A DNA stretch of 35,259 bases from Flavobacteriales bacterium (GCA_947491305.1 CANLIL010000031.1:1-35259), one strand, 5' to 3'; counted from the stretch's first letter, positions 1 to 8,226 are shown. Numbers and translations are program-made. Notes: generated from the sequence alone by a model not told the origin.

Positions 1-4
1 GACG

Positions 5-12
5 CAACTTTG
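5..12 (+). promoter_or_regulatory. possible -7 element upstream of the ssb cluster
   Basis: CAACTTTG differs from the Bacteroidota -7 consensus TAnnTTTG only at the first base. A -33 TTG would lie outside the window. It is suitably placed to drive the three ssb genes that follow, but it is a short match and could be chance. Confidence 0.35.
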
Positions 13-85
13 CACTGTCGAAATCAACAAACGAATTGTGATGAGCGACAAAAACAATTTATTCAAACTTTTAATTATTTACATT

Positions 86-439
86 ATGAACACATTAAGA
101 AACAAAGTTAGTTTGATCGGACGATTAGGTGCCGCACCAGAAGTGACCACATTTGAAAAAGGTAGCACATTGGCTCGTTTTACGTTAGCAACTAATGAAT
201 CGTATAAAGACAAGTCAGGAAAATGGCAAGACAATACACAATGGCATACAATCAATGCCTGGGGTCCTCAAGCTGAACGTGCTAAAACTTTACTCGCTAA
301 AGGAACAGAAATCATTCTGGAAGGAAAATTAGTACACCAATCGTATGAATCCAAAAGTGGTGAAAAGAAATTTTCTACGATTATTGAAGCTAGCGCATTT
401 CTGGTAATAATGCCAAAACAAGAAACAAACGAAAAATAA
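86..439 (+). CDS. ssb: single-stranded DNA-binding protein, first of three tandem copies, no acidic tail
   Basis: This is a 117-residue OB-fold SSB that would coat single-stranded DNA in replication, repair or recombination. The family pattern is clear: an N-terminal NKVSLIGRLG strand, a central QWHTINAWG segment and EGKLVHQSYESKSGEKKF near the end. I place the start at ATG 86, because homology begins immediately after it. The frame stays open upstream to a GTG at 38 and an ATG at 41, but those 15 or so extra residues look unlike SSB. The protein ends in KQETNEK, so the acidic DDDIPF-type tip through which SSB normally recruits partner proteins is missing. The second ssb begins 23 bp downstream on the same strand, so the three genes are probably one transcript. 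Family is certain; the specific role is unknown. Confidence 0.88.
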   Translation: MNTLRNKVSLIGRLGAAPEVTTFEKGSTLARFTLATNESYKDKSGKWQDNTQWHTINAWGPQAERAKTLLAKGTEIILEGKLVHQSYESKSGEKKFSTIIEASAFLVIMPKQETNEK

Positions 440-462
440 TTTCAACCCATAAAAAAAACACT

Positions 463-774
463 ATGAATCACGTAAATTTAATTGGAAAAGTTTCATCAAC
501 GCCTCGAATCGTTGAAAGTGAAAATGGGCGAAAAATTGCTCAATTTACATTAACTACAAAAGAAATGTATTTAGATGCCGATGGTAAATCAAAATCGAAA
601 AGTCAATGGCATCGATTAACCGCTTGGGGGAAATGGGTTTCTATTCTTCAAGAATGCTGCACTGAAGGTATGAGTTTAGCTATTGAAGGTAGAATCAACA
701 ATAAATTCTACAACGTTTCAGGAACCAAAAAATTTGTCTCTGAAATTGAGATTAATGACTTAATTATCCTTTAA
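463..774 (+). CDS. ssb: single-stranded DNA-binding protein, second tandem copy, minimal OB fold
   Basis: A 103-residue SSB consisting of almost nothing but the OB fold. Visible features are the MNHVNLIGKV first strand, the SQWHRLTAWGKW core with the conserved W-H-x-x-x-x-W-G pattern, and the IEGRINNKFYNVSGTKKF hairpin. It ends at LIIL with no linker and no acidic tip. Its start is preceded by an A-rich stretch (ATAAAAAAAACACT) typical of Bacteroidota translation starts. It lies 23 bp after the first ssb and 19 bp before the third. The sequence is clearly diverged from both neighbours, so this is not a recent duplication. Whether it forms homo- or hetero-oligomers with them cannot be told from sequence. 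Confidence 0.86.
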   Translation: MNHVNLIGKVSSTPRIVESENGRKIAQFTLTTKEMYLDADGKSKSKSQWHRLTAWGKWVSILQECCTEGMSLAIEGRINNKFYNVSGTKKFVSEIEINDLIIL

Positions 775-793
775 ACCATAAAAACTTTCAATT

Positions 794-1120
794 ATGTTAT
801 CTCTTCAAAACCACGTTACATTAATCGGAAACATTGGATCTTCAACAAAGATTACAACATTTCAGAATGGCAATAAAGTAGCTCGCTTTAGTTTGGCTAG
901 CGATAAAGAATTTAGAGCCAACAATGGTAAAATGAAAATAAACACTGAATGGCATAAAATATTTGCTTGGGGAAATATGGCACAGTTCATTGAAATGTAT
1001 GCTGAAAAAGGCAAAAAAGTAGCCATTCATGGACGCTTAGTAACCAGAACATTCTTGTCGCAAACAGGTAAAAAACAAACCGTTACAGAAGTAGAATTAA
1101 GAAACATTATTGGCCTATAA
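794..1120 (+). CDS. ssb: single-stranded DNA-binding protein, third tandem copy, no acidic tail
   Basis: A 108-residue SSB-family OB-fold protein. It has the NHVTLIGNIG strand, the EWHKIFAWG core and a basic HGRLVTRTFLSQTGKKQ hairpin, and it stops at LRNIIGL directly after the last OB strand, so there is no flexible tail or acidic tip. The start ATG 794 follows the second ssb by 19 bp. The gene ends 19 bp before a strong hairpin at 1140, which closes the three-gene unit. The short antisense reading frame inside it is a shadow. The unit has no integrase, relaxase or phage gene on this side; the other side lies outside the window. Confidence 0.86.
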   Translation: MLSLQNHVTLIGNIGSSTKITTFQNGNKVARFSLASDKEFRANNGKMKINTEWHKIFAWGNMAQFIEMYAEKGKKVAIHGRLVTRTFLSQTGKKQTVTEVELRNIIGL

Positions 1121-1139
1121 CAAACCACGATGTGCAGTT

Positions 1140-1163
1140 AAAGAGCGGGCTAGCCCGCTCTTT
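1140..1163. terminator. bidirectional terminator between ssb cluster and RemB-like gene
   Basis: A perfect 24-bp inverted repeat (arms AAAGAGCGGG and CCCGCTCTTT around CTAG) is followed by a short T run on the + strand. Its last base overlaps the stop codon of the convergent minus-strand gene, so it probably serves both directions. Confidence 0.8.
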
Positions 1164-2572
1164 TAATAATTTCGATAATCATTCCACAACTGACTTCGTA
1201 TTCCAATAAGAATAGAATATTGAAACAGTGAAGGCTTGATAATGTAAGTTAACTGCTGTTCAATAAAAAACTGCAAATTTGTTTTTTTATGGACTAAATA
1301 GGAAAAGTGAAAAACACTTTTAAGTTGCTCTAAGCGCATACCTTGTCCAATCGTATTTCCATAATCAAACGGACGATTTGAATAAGAAGAATAAATATTT
1401 GAGCCATAATTAATCAAAGCTGAAGAATCTAATCCTCTAAGCGAATAATTTACAAATGCTTTAATAAGGAATTTATCTCTTTGAAATTTTAGTTCCCCCA
1501 AAAGCTCTTTGAAATTTGCTCCATACGGATGGGCTAATGCGAAACCTTGATTTCCATAATTTTGTCCAGAACCAATATGAGCATACGTATATGGTCGTAC
1601 ACTATTTAATTCAATTCTGTAAAAGTAGTTTCCTTTTCCAAAAGAAAACCTTCCTTTTAATCCTAATTGAAACCCATATTTATTGCCCCACCAACCTCGA
1701 TTTTCGGTTAATTCCTTAAATACAAATTCATCAATTAAAACTTGTCCGTAAATCATCAGCTTTTTTCTTTTTGCAGAAAAACTAAGTCCCATAATTACAT
1801 TATCTGAAGAACCCAAAGCGTATTCTTGTGGACGATAAAAAATGACGGGATTCAAATATTCTAGTTCATAACCTCTATTTAGTATGGTGTCTTTAGGTTG
1901 AAATAATACCGTTTCAAATAATCCAATATTCAACCATTTTGTAGCGTTAAAACTTAAATAATGTGTTGCTGCATTTTTTTGAAACCATTCATTATTGATA
2001 TTTTTCTCACGAAAAAACTGATATAAAACAAGGTATTCTAAACGCCAAAATTTTACACGAAGTTGCCCAAACGGATAAGGTTTTCCATAATCACTTAAAA
2101 ACAACGAACGACAGCCTTCTCCAATAAAATTATGATCCAGTCCAATTTGAAAATTAAAGAGTGAATTGGGAGAATAGGATATTCTTCCTCTGATGTCCGA
2201 AAAAACATGCGTGTTATTAACTTTACTTTCTAAAAATGAGTTAGGATGCAATTGTTCGATGGAATTTGTTGCCGAAAAAACAGTTCCAACATTTAAATGC
2301 CACTTTTTAGCTAAAAATCCATTCACAATAAAACCAGCGCCAAGACGATTGGAATACGATTCGTTAAATTTGTTTGCCACATCTAATAATCCTTCGAGTG
2401 AAACAGAATTTGTTTTTTGAAAGCTTGTTAAACGAGGTAAAATACTCGAATGAACAGAAATAGACAATGAGTCAATAGCGTCATTTGGCAAAGACTCATA
2501 AATGGGTTCAATTTGTCCTTGTCCAACTAATTTTGAACTACAAAAAAACAATATGAAAACTATTTTACGCAT
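1163..2572 (-). CDS. RemB/Wzi-like outer-membrane beta-barrel protein, second paralogue
   Basis: A 469-residue predicted outer-membrane barrel. Residues 1-17 look like a signal peptide. The diagnostic segment is FIGEGCRSLFLSDYGKPYPF (about 149-168), a version of the FIGxGyRSLlLSD motif seen in gliding-motility RemB and capsule-assembly Wzi-type proteins, followed by alternating aromatic strands running to the C-terminus. Its ATG shares one base with the upstream gene's stop (TAATG at 2574-2570), so the two are translationally coupled. The upstream gene encodes a paralogue with the same motif. In the family, Wzi anchors surface polysaccharide and RemB acts in motility; which applies here is open. 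Assignment to the barrel family is firm, the function is not. Confidence 0.7.
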   Translation of the reverse strand: MRKIVFILFFCSSKLVGQGQIEPIYESLPNDAIDSLSISVHSSILPRLTSFQKTNSVSLEGLLDVANKFNESYSNRLGAGFIVNGFLAKKWHLNVGTVFSATNSIEQLHPNSFLESKVNNTHVFSDIRGRISYSPNSLFNFQIGLDHNFIGEGCRSLFLSDYGKPYPFGQLRVKFWRLEYLVLYQFFREKNINNEWFQKNAATHYLSFNATKWLNIGLFETVLFQPKDTILNRGYELEYLNPVIFYRPQEYALGSSDNVIMGLSFSAKRKKLMIYGQVLIDEFVFKELTENRGWWGNKYGFQLGLKGRFSFGKGNYFYRIELNSVRPYTYAHIGSGQNYGNQGFALAHPYGANFKELLGELKFQRDKFLIKAFVNYSLRGLDSSALINYGSNIYSSYSNRPFDYGNTIGQGMRLEQLKSVFHFSYLVHKKTNLQFFIEQQLTYIIKPSLFQYSILIGIRSQLWNDYRNY

Positions 2573-4110
2573 TAAAATTCAGAATAATGATTGTCCAACG
2601 ATGTCTTAATCCCAACAAAAAATTGATTTGTTGGAAGTAGAAGATTTGATTGATCGCTCCTGTAATTCCAAGAAACAAAAGTTGAGAAATTTGTTTTCTT
2701 ATTAAACCGATAGCCCAATTCAATCGCTTGAAAAAGTAAATTGGTAGAAATGAGTGGTTTTATCTTTGTGACTGGTAATAAACTAATCGAAGAATAATTA
2801 TTCAAACGATAATAGGTTGTCTTTAAATCAAGATAGAACCTTTTATAGTCAACATTAAAACGAAAAATGAGTTCTTGAAATGCATTTCCCATCGTATGTG
2901 CAAGCGGTAAATTTCCATTGCTGTAACTTAACCTAGAATTGACCGATTGGAACATCTTTTCAGTAGCTTGATTGTATTCGAATTGCAACATACTATTTTT
3001 TAAACCAAAACTAGAATAAGAACGCCAACCAAGTTGAAAAGCATAGGCATTCTGTTGGTTTCCAAATGCTAATTGACCATAAAATTGTTGTGCTTTTATT
3101 CCTGAATAAGATAGATTTAACCCAATTATAGGGTTCAAATCTTGCTGCTTCATAGTTAGTTCAGCTAGGAATGGAATTGGACTGTAAAAAAGTGGATGAA
3201 CACCTTTTGTCTGAATTGAATCACCCATTGACCAAATCAAGCCCTCAAAAAAACTAAGGGAAAAATTAGGGTTGAAATTATAGGTAATATAATTAATAGA
3301 CAATGCTTTTGGATCGTAGTATGCTTCAGCAGATGATGCGGCAGATTTTCGAACTAAATTCATCAAGCGCATGCGCATATAATTGAATTCCCATTTTTTA
3401 TTGATGGTAAATTTTACACGAAGATGCGGAGCAGGTATACTATTATCAGATAATAAAAGCGAACGATACCCTACACCAATAAATTGTGGCGCATTTCCTG
3501 CTGAAATTGTTAAATTGTTAAACGGTTGATAGATAATTTGACCTGTAGCATAACTGAAATCAAAGCCATTTTCTTTAAAAGGTTTTGTCCGAGATGCGCC
3601 CGGAATAACAGCGTTTTGACTTTGATAAGTCCCGGAATCTAACGGAAACAATTCACCGTGTTCTAAAAAATATGCTGTTTCATACAAGGAATAACGCGCT
3701 TGATTTTCATAAAAAGTGGAAACAAAAGAAAGTTTATTTAACAAATTTCCAGCAAGATAATACCCTCTTGTATTTCTAAACAAGCGTTGATCAACCAAAT
3801 TTGTTTGATCCTGCCCGATTGAAAAATTAAAAATGGGAGATAAAAACAACTGATAATTTGAATCTTTTAATTCAAATAAATGCTCTTGTAACAATTTTCT
3901 TTTGCTATAACTTTTGATTTGAACAGACGCTTCAATTCCAACTTCTAATGAATTAAGAAGTAAAAATGAGCTTCCTATAGATGAAGTTTTACCTGAATTA
4001 TCAAACAGTTTATCTTTAAAAAATGAATTTAAAGGCAACGGTATTTGTTGACAAAACAAAAGCGAAGGAAACAAGAATATTAAAAGAAGAATGAGTGGTT
4101 TCTTAAACAT
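2572..4110 (-). CDS. RemB/Wzi-like outer-membrane beta-barrel protein, first paralogue
   Basis: A 512-residue predicted outer-membrane barrel with a signal peptide at 1-20 and the motif FIGVGYRSLLLSDNSIPAPH at about 210-229, the hallmark of the RemB/Wzi-like family. Repeated aromatic-terminated strands fill the rest, ending KTNFSTFVSW and a short final strand. Its ATG directly abuts the stop of cysQ (TAA then ATG with no gap), and its own stop overlaps the start of the paralogue downstream, so cysQ and both barrels form one minus-strand operon. It shares only the motif region closely with its neighbour, which suggests an old duplication. It may be involved in surface polysaccharide anchoring or motility; neither can be decided here. 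Confidence 0.7.
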   Translation of the reverse strand: MFKKPLILLLIFLFPSLLFCQQIPLPLNSFFKDKLFDNSGKTSSIGSSFLLLNSLEVGIEASVQIKSYSKRKLLQEHLFELKDSNYQLFLSPIFNFSIGQDQTNLVDQRLFRNTRGYYLAGNLLNKLSFVSTFYENQARYSLYETAYFLEHGELFPLDSGTYQSQNAVIPGASRTKPFKENGFDFSYATGQIIYQPFNNLTISAGNAPQFIGVGYRSLLLSDNSIPAPHLRVKFTINKKWEFNYMRMRLMNLVRKSAASSAEAYYDPKALSINYITYNFNPNFSLSFFEGLIWSMGDSIQTKGVHPLFYSPIPFLAELTMKQQDLNPIIGLNLSYSGIKAQQFYGQLAFGNQQNAYAFQLGWRSYSSFGLKNSMLQFEYNQATEKMFQSVNSRLSYSNGNLPLAHTMGNAFQELIFRFNVDYKRFYLDLKTTYYRLNNYSSISLLPVTKIKPLISTNLLFQAIELGYRFNKKTNFSTFVSWNYRSDQSNLLLPTNQFFVGIKTSLDNHYSEF

Positions 4111-4911
4111 TTACAAATCCATTAACGGTGCAATTTTAGCAATAAAATAGGGATTTGTTAAATTTTCTTTATTATAATTTAAAGGTTCGCCTGTAACTGC
4201 ATTTAAAACAGAACCGCCCAAAGCTTCTAAAATTGCTTGTCCTGCTGCAATATCCCATTCCATCGTTGGTGCAAATCGCGGGTAAATTGCTGCACGGCCA
4301 AATGCTAAATCAAAGAATTTCAAAGACGAGCCTTTTTTTATATATTCGATGGTTTCAAAAGTAGTGGCTAATTCATTTATCAAATTTAATACTGGTCCAG
4401 AATGATGGCTTCTAGAACACGTCAAAATAAATGGTAGTTGAATCTGTTCAGGTTGTTTTAATTGAACCCAGCTCGTGAGGATATCAATATCAGAAAATGA
4501 AGCATGAAATACACCTGTTTCTTTACCTCCAAATAGTATCGTTTCTTCGACTGGCGAAGCAATCACTCCAAATAATGGTTTCCCATTCCTTATAAAAGCA
4601 ATGTTTACTGCAAACTCACCATTTTTTTTTACAAATTCCTTTGTGCCATCTAAAGGGTCAACACACCAACATTCAGTCCAATGTTTGCGAACTTCAAAAT
4701 CTGATTTAAGTGTTTCTTCTCCCGTTATCGGAATATTTGTTGGTAAAAGATAGGAATCAATTATTTTTGAGGCCGCTAAATCTGCTTGCGTAACAGGCGA
4801 ACCATCTTGTTTAATTTCCGTTTCAAAGCCATCAGCATAAAAGCGCATAATTTCTTTTGAAGCAGCAATAGCAGCTTTCAATGCAATGTTATATTCTTTT
4901 CGGACAATCAA
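4111..4911 (-). CDS. cysQ: 3'(2'),5'-bisphosphate nucleotidase
   Basis: A 266-residue member of the inositol monophosphatase/FIG superfamily, most like CysQ, which hydrolyses 3'-phosphoadenosine 5'-phosphate (PAP) in sulfur assimilation. Metal-binding motifs are intact: GEE at 64-66, DPLDGT at 85-90 and WDIAAG at 219-224. No ATG is available: the frame is open upstream only to a stop near 4939, so the best start is TTG at 4911, giving MIVRKEYNIALKAAI. It is first in an operon with two outer-membrane barrels, and the next gene starts with no gap. The upstream gap of 59 bp contains a terminator hairpin, so its promoter must be very close, or some transcription must read through. Specificity for PAP rather than another sugar phosphate is inferred from family resemblance. 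Confidence 0.88.
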   Translation of the reverse strand: MIVRKEYNIALKAAIAASKEIMRFYADGFETEIKQDGSPVTQADLAASKIIDSYLLPTNIPITGEETLKSDFEVRKHWTECWCVDPLDGTKEFVKKNGEFAVNIAFIRNGKPLFGVIASPVEETILFGGKETGVFHASFSDIDILTSWVQLKQPEQIQLPFILTCSRSHHSGPVLNLINELATTFETIEYIKKGSSLKFFDLAFGRAAIYPRFAPTMEWDIAAGQAILEALGGSVLNAVTGEPLNYNKENLTNPYFIAKIAPLMDL

Positions 4912-4926
4912 ATTAATTTTATTACA

Positions 4927-4951
4927 TAAAAAAACCGCTTAAAAGCGGTTT
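4927..4951 (-). terminator. terminator of the T9SS-protein gene
   Basis: On the minus strand an AACCGCTT / AAGCGGTT stem with a 2-nt loop is followed by a run of seven Ts. It lies 20 bp after the stop of the gene ending at 4971 and just ahead of the TTG start of cysQ. Confidence 0.75.
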
Positions 4952-4970
4952 AAATATTAGTGTGAATCTA

Positions 4971-5753
4971 TCAGTGTTTAATGATCAACTTTCTGTTTGT
5001 TGGTTTCATTCCAACTGGATCGATTACGACGAAGTAAACGCCATTTTTAAAATCTGAAACATCAATTAATTTAGATCCGTTTGTAATAACATCTCTGTAA
5101 ATAATATTTCCTAAAACATCCATTATTTGAACCGTTGCATTATCAATTATTCCAGTTGAAACAGTGATGTTTTCTGTTGCAGGGTTTGGTGCTAAAGTAA
5201 TCACTGGAGCTTGTTTAATCGACTGAATTCCTAAAGTAAAATTGATGCTTAAATCGATTGAATCCAAAAAAGCACCATTTGTAGTTGTTACATAAAATCT
5301 ATATAATGCCGAAGTTGCGGTGCTTTGGTCAATTGTAATACGTGGTTTTAATTCAGCTGTTTCTCCATTTGTTGTTAATTGAGAACCATTTACAATAATT
5401 GGTGCTGGATTTCCAGCAGTATTTGGTGTAATGTAAGAAATACCTGAACCTGTAGGAAAACAAGAAGGCGGCCAACACAATTGATCTACCCAAGTTGTTG
5501 GAACATTTATTTTTTTACGCGTAATTCTTAATTGTTGGTCTTGTCCTGTATTATTCGTAACATCAAAATGAATTTCAAAAGGAATATTCCCAGCGATTTC
5601 AGGAGAATTAGTATTTAAAGCGACAGAATGTGTGGTTCCTGCTAAATCATTTCCAGTTCCATCTAATCGAATTTCAATGCCACTTGTTTGTGCACTAACA
5701 GAAGTCAATGTTAAAACTGACAAAAATGCAATTGTAAGTATATTTTTAATCAT
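4971..5753 (-). CDS. secreted protein with T9SS type A C-terminal sorting domain and a Cys pair
   Basis: A 260-residue exported protein of unknown activity. Residues 1-21 form a signal peptide ending SVSA-Q. Residues about 22-175 look like an all-beta, immunoglobulin-like region that includes LCWPPSCF with cysteines 93 and 98. Residues about 182-260 are a T9SS type A sorting domain, with the typical LAPNPATENITV start, VQIMDVLGN centre, FKNGVYFVVI and a KLIIKH end. It would cross the outer membrane by the type IX system and be released or anchored. The two cysteines, four residues apart, could form a disulfide. The gene is divergent from an operon encoding two CXXC thioredoxin-like proteins and a barrel, which suggests a functional link. 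The domain call is solid, the link is inference. Confidence 0.85.
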   Translation of the reverse strand: MIKNILTIAFLSVLTLTSVSAQTSGIEIRLDGTGNDLAGTTHSVALNTNSPEIAGNIPFEIHFDVTNNTGQDQQLRITRKKINVPTTWVDQLCWPPSCFPTGSGISYITPNTAGNPAPIIVNGSQLTTNGETAELKPRITIDQSTATSALYRFYVTTTNGAFLDSIDLSINFTLGIQSIKQAPVITLAPNPATENITVSTGIIDNATVQIMDVLGNIIYRDVITNGSKLIDVSDFKNGVYFVVIDPVGMKPTNRKLIIKH

Positions 5754-5794
5754 AATGTGAAGCTTTAAACAGCTAAAATAAGCATGTTAAAAAC

Positions 5795-5802
5795 CAAAGA
5801 TA
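5795..5802 (-). promoter_or_regulatory. -7 element for the T9SS-protein gene
   Basis: Read on the minus strand this is TATCTTTG, a perfect TAnnTTTG -7 box, about 42 bp before the ATG at 5753. I see no good TTG at the usual 17-23 bp spacing. Confidence 0.55.
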
Positions 5803-5862
5803 TAAAAATTTAGTTGAAAAATGATGTACTAACAAAATTTTAACTTTTCTAAAATTAATAAT

Positions 5863-5897
5863 TTGACTAAATCTGTCTAAGAAAAAATGTATCTTTG
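5863..5897 (+). promoter_or_regulatory. promoter for the thioredoxin/DUF6029/Omp28 operon
   Basis: A perfect -7 box TATCTTTG at 5890-5897 has a TTG at 5863-5865, 24 bp upstream, slightly longer than the usual 17-23. It predicts a leader of about 100 nt before the ATG at 6006. The leader contains a five-codon ATG...TGA frame at 5913-5930. Confidence 0.55.
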
Positions 5898-6005
5898 AAT
5901 TCAACAAGGTATATGAACACAACGAATTGAAACAATAAATTCAATAAAAACATCGTTTCAAATTATTGTGATTCAGTATTTTAATAATTTTTTTACGATA
6001 AAAAC

Positions 6006-6518
6006 ATGAAAAAAATCATCCTATTTTTAGTTGCTATTTTCAGTATTACCCTTTCATGGGCGCAAGAAACTTCTGATCATTCAACATCATTAAAAAAACT
6101 ACCTTCAGTAGAATTAAAAGATATGGAAGGAAAATCTGTTAATACGGGGAAATTAGGGTTTGATGGACCAGTTATCATTAGCTTCTGGGCAACTTGGTGT
6201 TCTCCTTGTAAACGTGAATTGAATACGATTCAAGATTTGTACGAAGATTGGCAAACAGAAACAGGTGTTCACTTAGTTGCTGTTTCTGTTGATGATGAAA
6301 AAACTAAAAATTCTGTTCCAGTTTATGTGAATGGAAAAAGTTGGGACTATCTAGTTTTGATGGATCCGAATGGTGATTTCAAACGCGCAATGGGTGTAAA
6401 TAATGTGCCACATACATTTTTAGTTGATAAAGAAGGAAATATCGTTTATTCTCACAATAATTACGCACCAGGTGACGAGCTAAAATTGTACGAAGAATTA
6501 AAAAAATTAGGAAAATAA
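6006..6518 (+). CDS. TlpA-like periplasmic thiol-disulfide oxidoreductase
   Basis: A 170-residue exported thioredoxin-fold protein. Residues 1-20 are a signal peptide (cleavage near SWAQ). The redox centre is FWATWCSPCKREL with cysteines 65 and 68. The conserved cis-proline region appears as GVNNVPHTFLVDKEGNI. Such proteins reduce or exchange disulfides in periplasmic clients. It is first in a three-gene operon; the DUF6029 barrel begins 16 bp downstream, then the Omp28-like lipoprotein 9 bp after that. The start ATG follows an A/T-rich leader without a Shine-Dalgarno site. The client is unknown; the divergent T9SS protein with a Cys pair is a candidate by position. Confidence 0.88.
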   Translation: MKKIILFLVAIFSITLSWAQETSDHSTSLKKLPSVELKDMEGKSVNTGKLGFDGPVIISFWATWCSPCKRELNTIQDLYEDWQTETGVHLVAVSVDDEKTKNSVPVYVNGKSWDYLVLMDPNGDFKRAMGVNNVPHTFLVDKEGNIVYSHNNYAPGDELKLYEELKKLGK

Positions 6519-6534
6519 CTAGTTTACTTTTTAA

Positions 6535-8217
6535 ATGAAAAAATTTACACTTTCAGCGCTGATAGCTTTTAGCGCTTTTCAATCATTTTCTCAGCTAGAT
6601 AAAGGTACTATCACTGGAAATTTAGAAACAACCTTTCAATATTTAAACGAAGATTCAATCATTGGCGCAACACAACCTGCATCAAAAGGCTTGTTAAATT
6701 CTTACATGAATGTGTTTTACACAAATGGTAAAATTAGAGCTGGTATCCGTTTTGAATCTTATTTGCCTAGAATCCAAGGTTATCCTTCTAATTTCGACGG
6801 AACTGGATTAGGGATGCGTTACATTGGATATAACAATGATTTTATTGACATTACTGTTGGTTCTATTTACGAGCAATTTGGATCAGGATTATCTTTAAGA
6901 GCATACGAAGACAGAGCATTAGGTTTTGATAACATGTTGGATGGGGTGCGTTTAATTGTTAAACCCAAAAAAGGAATTACTTTAAAAGGTGTTTACGGTT
7001 ATCAGCGTTTAGGTTTTATTGAGGGTTCTATTCAACATGGAACTGGAATCGTGCGAGGTTTTGACGGTGAAATACATGTCAACGAAGTCGTTAGCAAATT
7101 TAAAAATTCACCTTTAGACATTACGATTGGAGGTTCATTTGTTAGTAAATACCAACGTGACGATAATTCAGCGTTGATTTTACCTGAAAACGTAGGAGTT
7201 TATGGTGGGCGTTTAAAATTAAGGTACAAGAAATTTACTTTTGAAGGGGAATATGTAACGAAAGGACAAGATCCATCAGAAGATAACGCATACAATTACA
7301 ATGTTGGTCATGCTGCAGTTTTTAATTTAGGATTCAACCAAAAAGGACTTGGAATCTTACTTTCTGCTAAATCAGTTGATAACATGAGTTACCGTTCTGA
7401 CAGAACAAAACAATTGCAAAATGGATTGATTAATTTTTTACCTGCATTGACAAAAACACATACGTATAACTTGGTTTCTTCGTTGTATCCGTATGCCACT
7501 CAACCTGTTGGTGAAATTGCATTTCAAGCCGAAGTGATGTATACAATCAAAAAAGGAACGTTATTAGGCGGGAAATATGGAACATCCATCAATGCTAATT
7601 TTTCAACAGCTTATCGTCCTATGCGTCACACAAGTGGAATCAACCCAATGGATTCAACGGGTGTAACATACACAAGTGGATTATTTGATATGAGTGATAG
7701 TTTGTATTGGAGTGATTTTAATATCAGTATTACTAAAAAATTTGGCAAAAAGTTTAATTTAATTTTGAATTATTACAATCAAAAATTAAACAATGACGTT
7801 GCAACTGTAACGAAAGAAACTGGATTTTTAGAAACAAATGTTTTTATCATTGAAGCTGGTTATAAATTAACGAATTCACAATCTATACGAACAGAAATTC
7901 AAGGTTTGTTTATTAACAAGAAAATTAAAGATGGTGTTTCTGTTGCAGCAGATAAAGGAGATTGGGCAACATTTTTAGTAGAATATACATTCAATTCTAA
8001 TTGGTTTGTAAGCGTGATGGATCAATATAATTTCGGGAATCCTGTAGCAAGTAAACGCGAACATCACCCATACGTTTCAATTGGTTACATTCGTGAAGCA
8101 ACTCGAATCACCGTTTCATATGGCCGTCAACGAGCAGGTTTGTTTTGTGTTGGTGGAATCTGCCGACCTGTTCCTGCATCGAATGGTTTAACTTTTTCAT
8201 TAACACACAGTTTTTAA
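6535..8217 (+). CDS. DUF6029 family outer-membrane beta-barrel protein
   Basis: A 560-residue predicted outer-membrane barrel. The signal peptide is residues 1-19. The following sequence is rich in alternating aromatic strands, with the segment YEQFGSGLSLRAYEDRALGF (about residues 112-131) that I associate with the DUF6029 family. The C-terminus ends in a typical terminal strand (LTFSLTHSF). Two cysteines lie close together near the end (LFCVGGICRPV), possibly a disulfide in an external loop. It sits between a TlpA-like protein and an Omp28-like lipoprotein, with 16-bp and 9-bp gaps, so it is almost surely co-transcribed. No function is established to my knowledge; context suggests a role at the outer membrane tied to thiol chemistry or protein export. 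Confidence 0.78.
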   Translation: MKKFTLSALIAFSAFQSFSQLDKGTITGNLETTFQYLNEDSIIGATQPASKGLLNSYMNVFYTNGKIRAGIRFESYLPRIQGYPSNFDGTGLGMRYIGYNNDFIDITVGSIYEQFGSGLSLRAYEDRALGFDNMLDGVRLIVKPKKGITLKGVYGYQRLGFIEGSIQHGTGIVRGFDGEIHVNEVVSKFKNSPLDITIGGSFVSKYQRDDNSALILPENVGVYGGRLKLRYKKFTFEGEYVTKGQDPSEDNAYNYNVGHAAVFNLGFNQKGLGILLSAKSVDNMSYRSDRTKQLQNGLINFLPALTKTHTYNLVSSLYPYATQPVGEIAFQAEVMYTIKKGTLLGGKYGTSINANFSTAYRPMRHTSGINPMDSTGVTYTSGLFDMSDSLYWSDFNISITKKFGKKFNLILNYYNQKLNNDVATVTKETGFLETNVFIIEAGYKLTNSQSIRTEIQGLFINKKIKDGVSVAADKGDWATFLVEYTFNSNWFVSVMDQYNFGNPVASKREHHPYVSIGYIREATRITVSYGRQRAGLFCVGGICRPVPASNGLTFSLTHSF

Positions 8218-8226
8218 AATTTAGCG

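Noticed and set aside
86-1120. ssb cluster as a phage or plasmid module
   Set aside because: No integrase, relaxase, capsid or replication gene lies to the right, and the left side is outside the window, so origin cannot be claimed.
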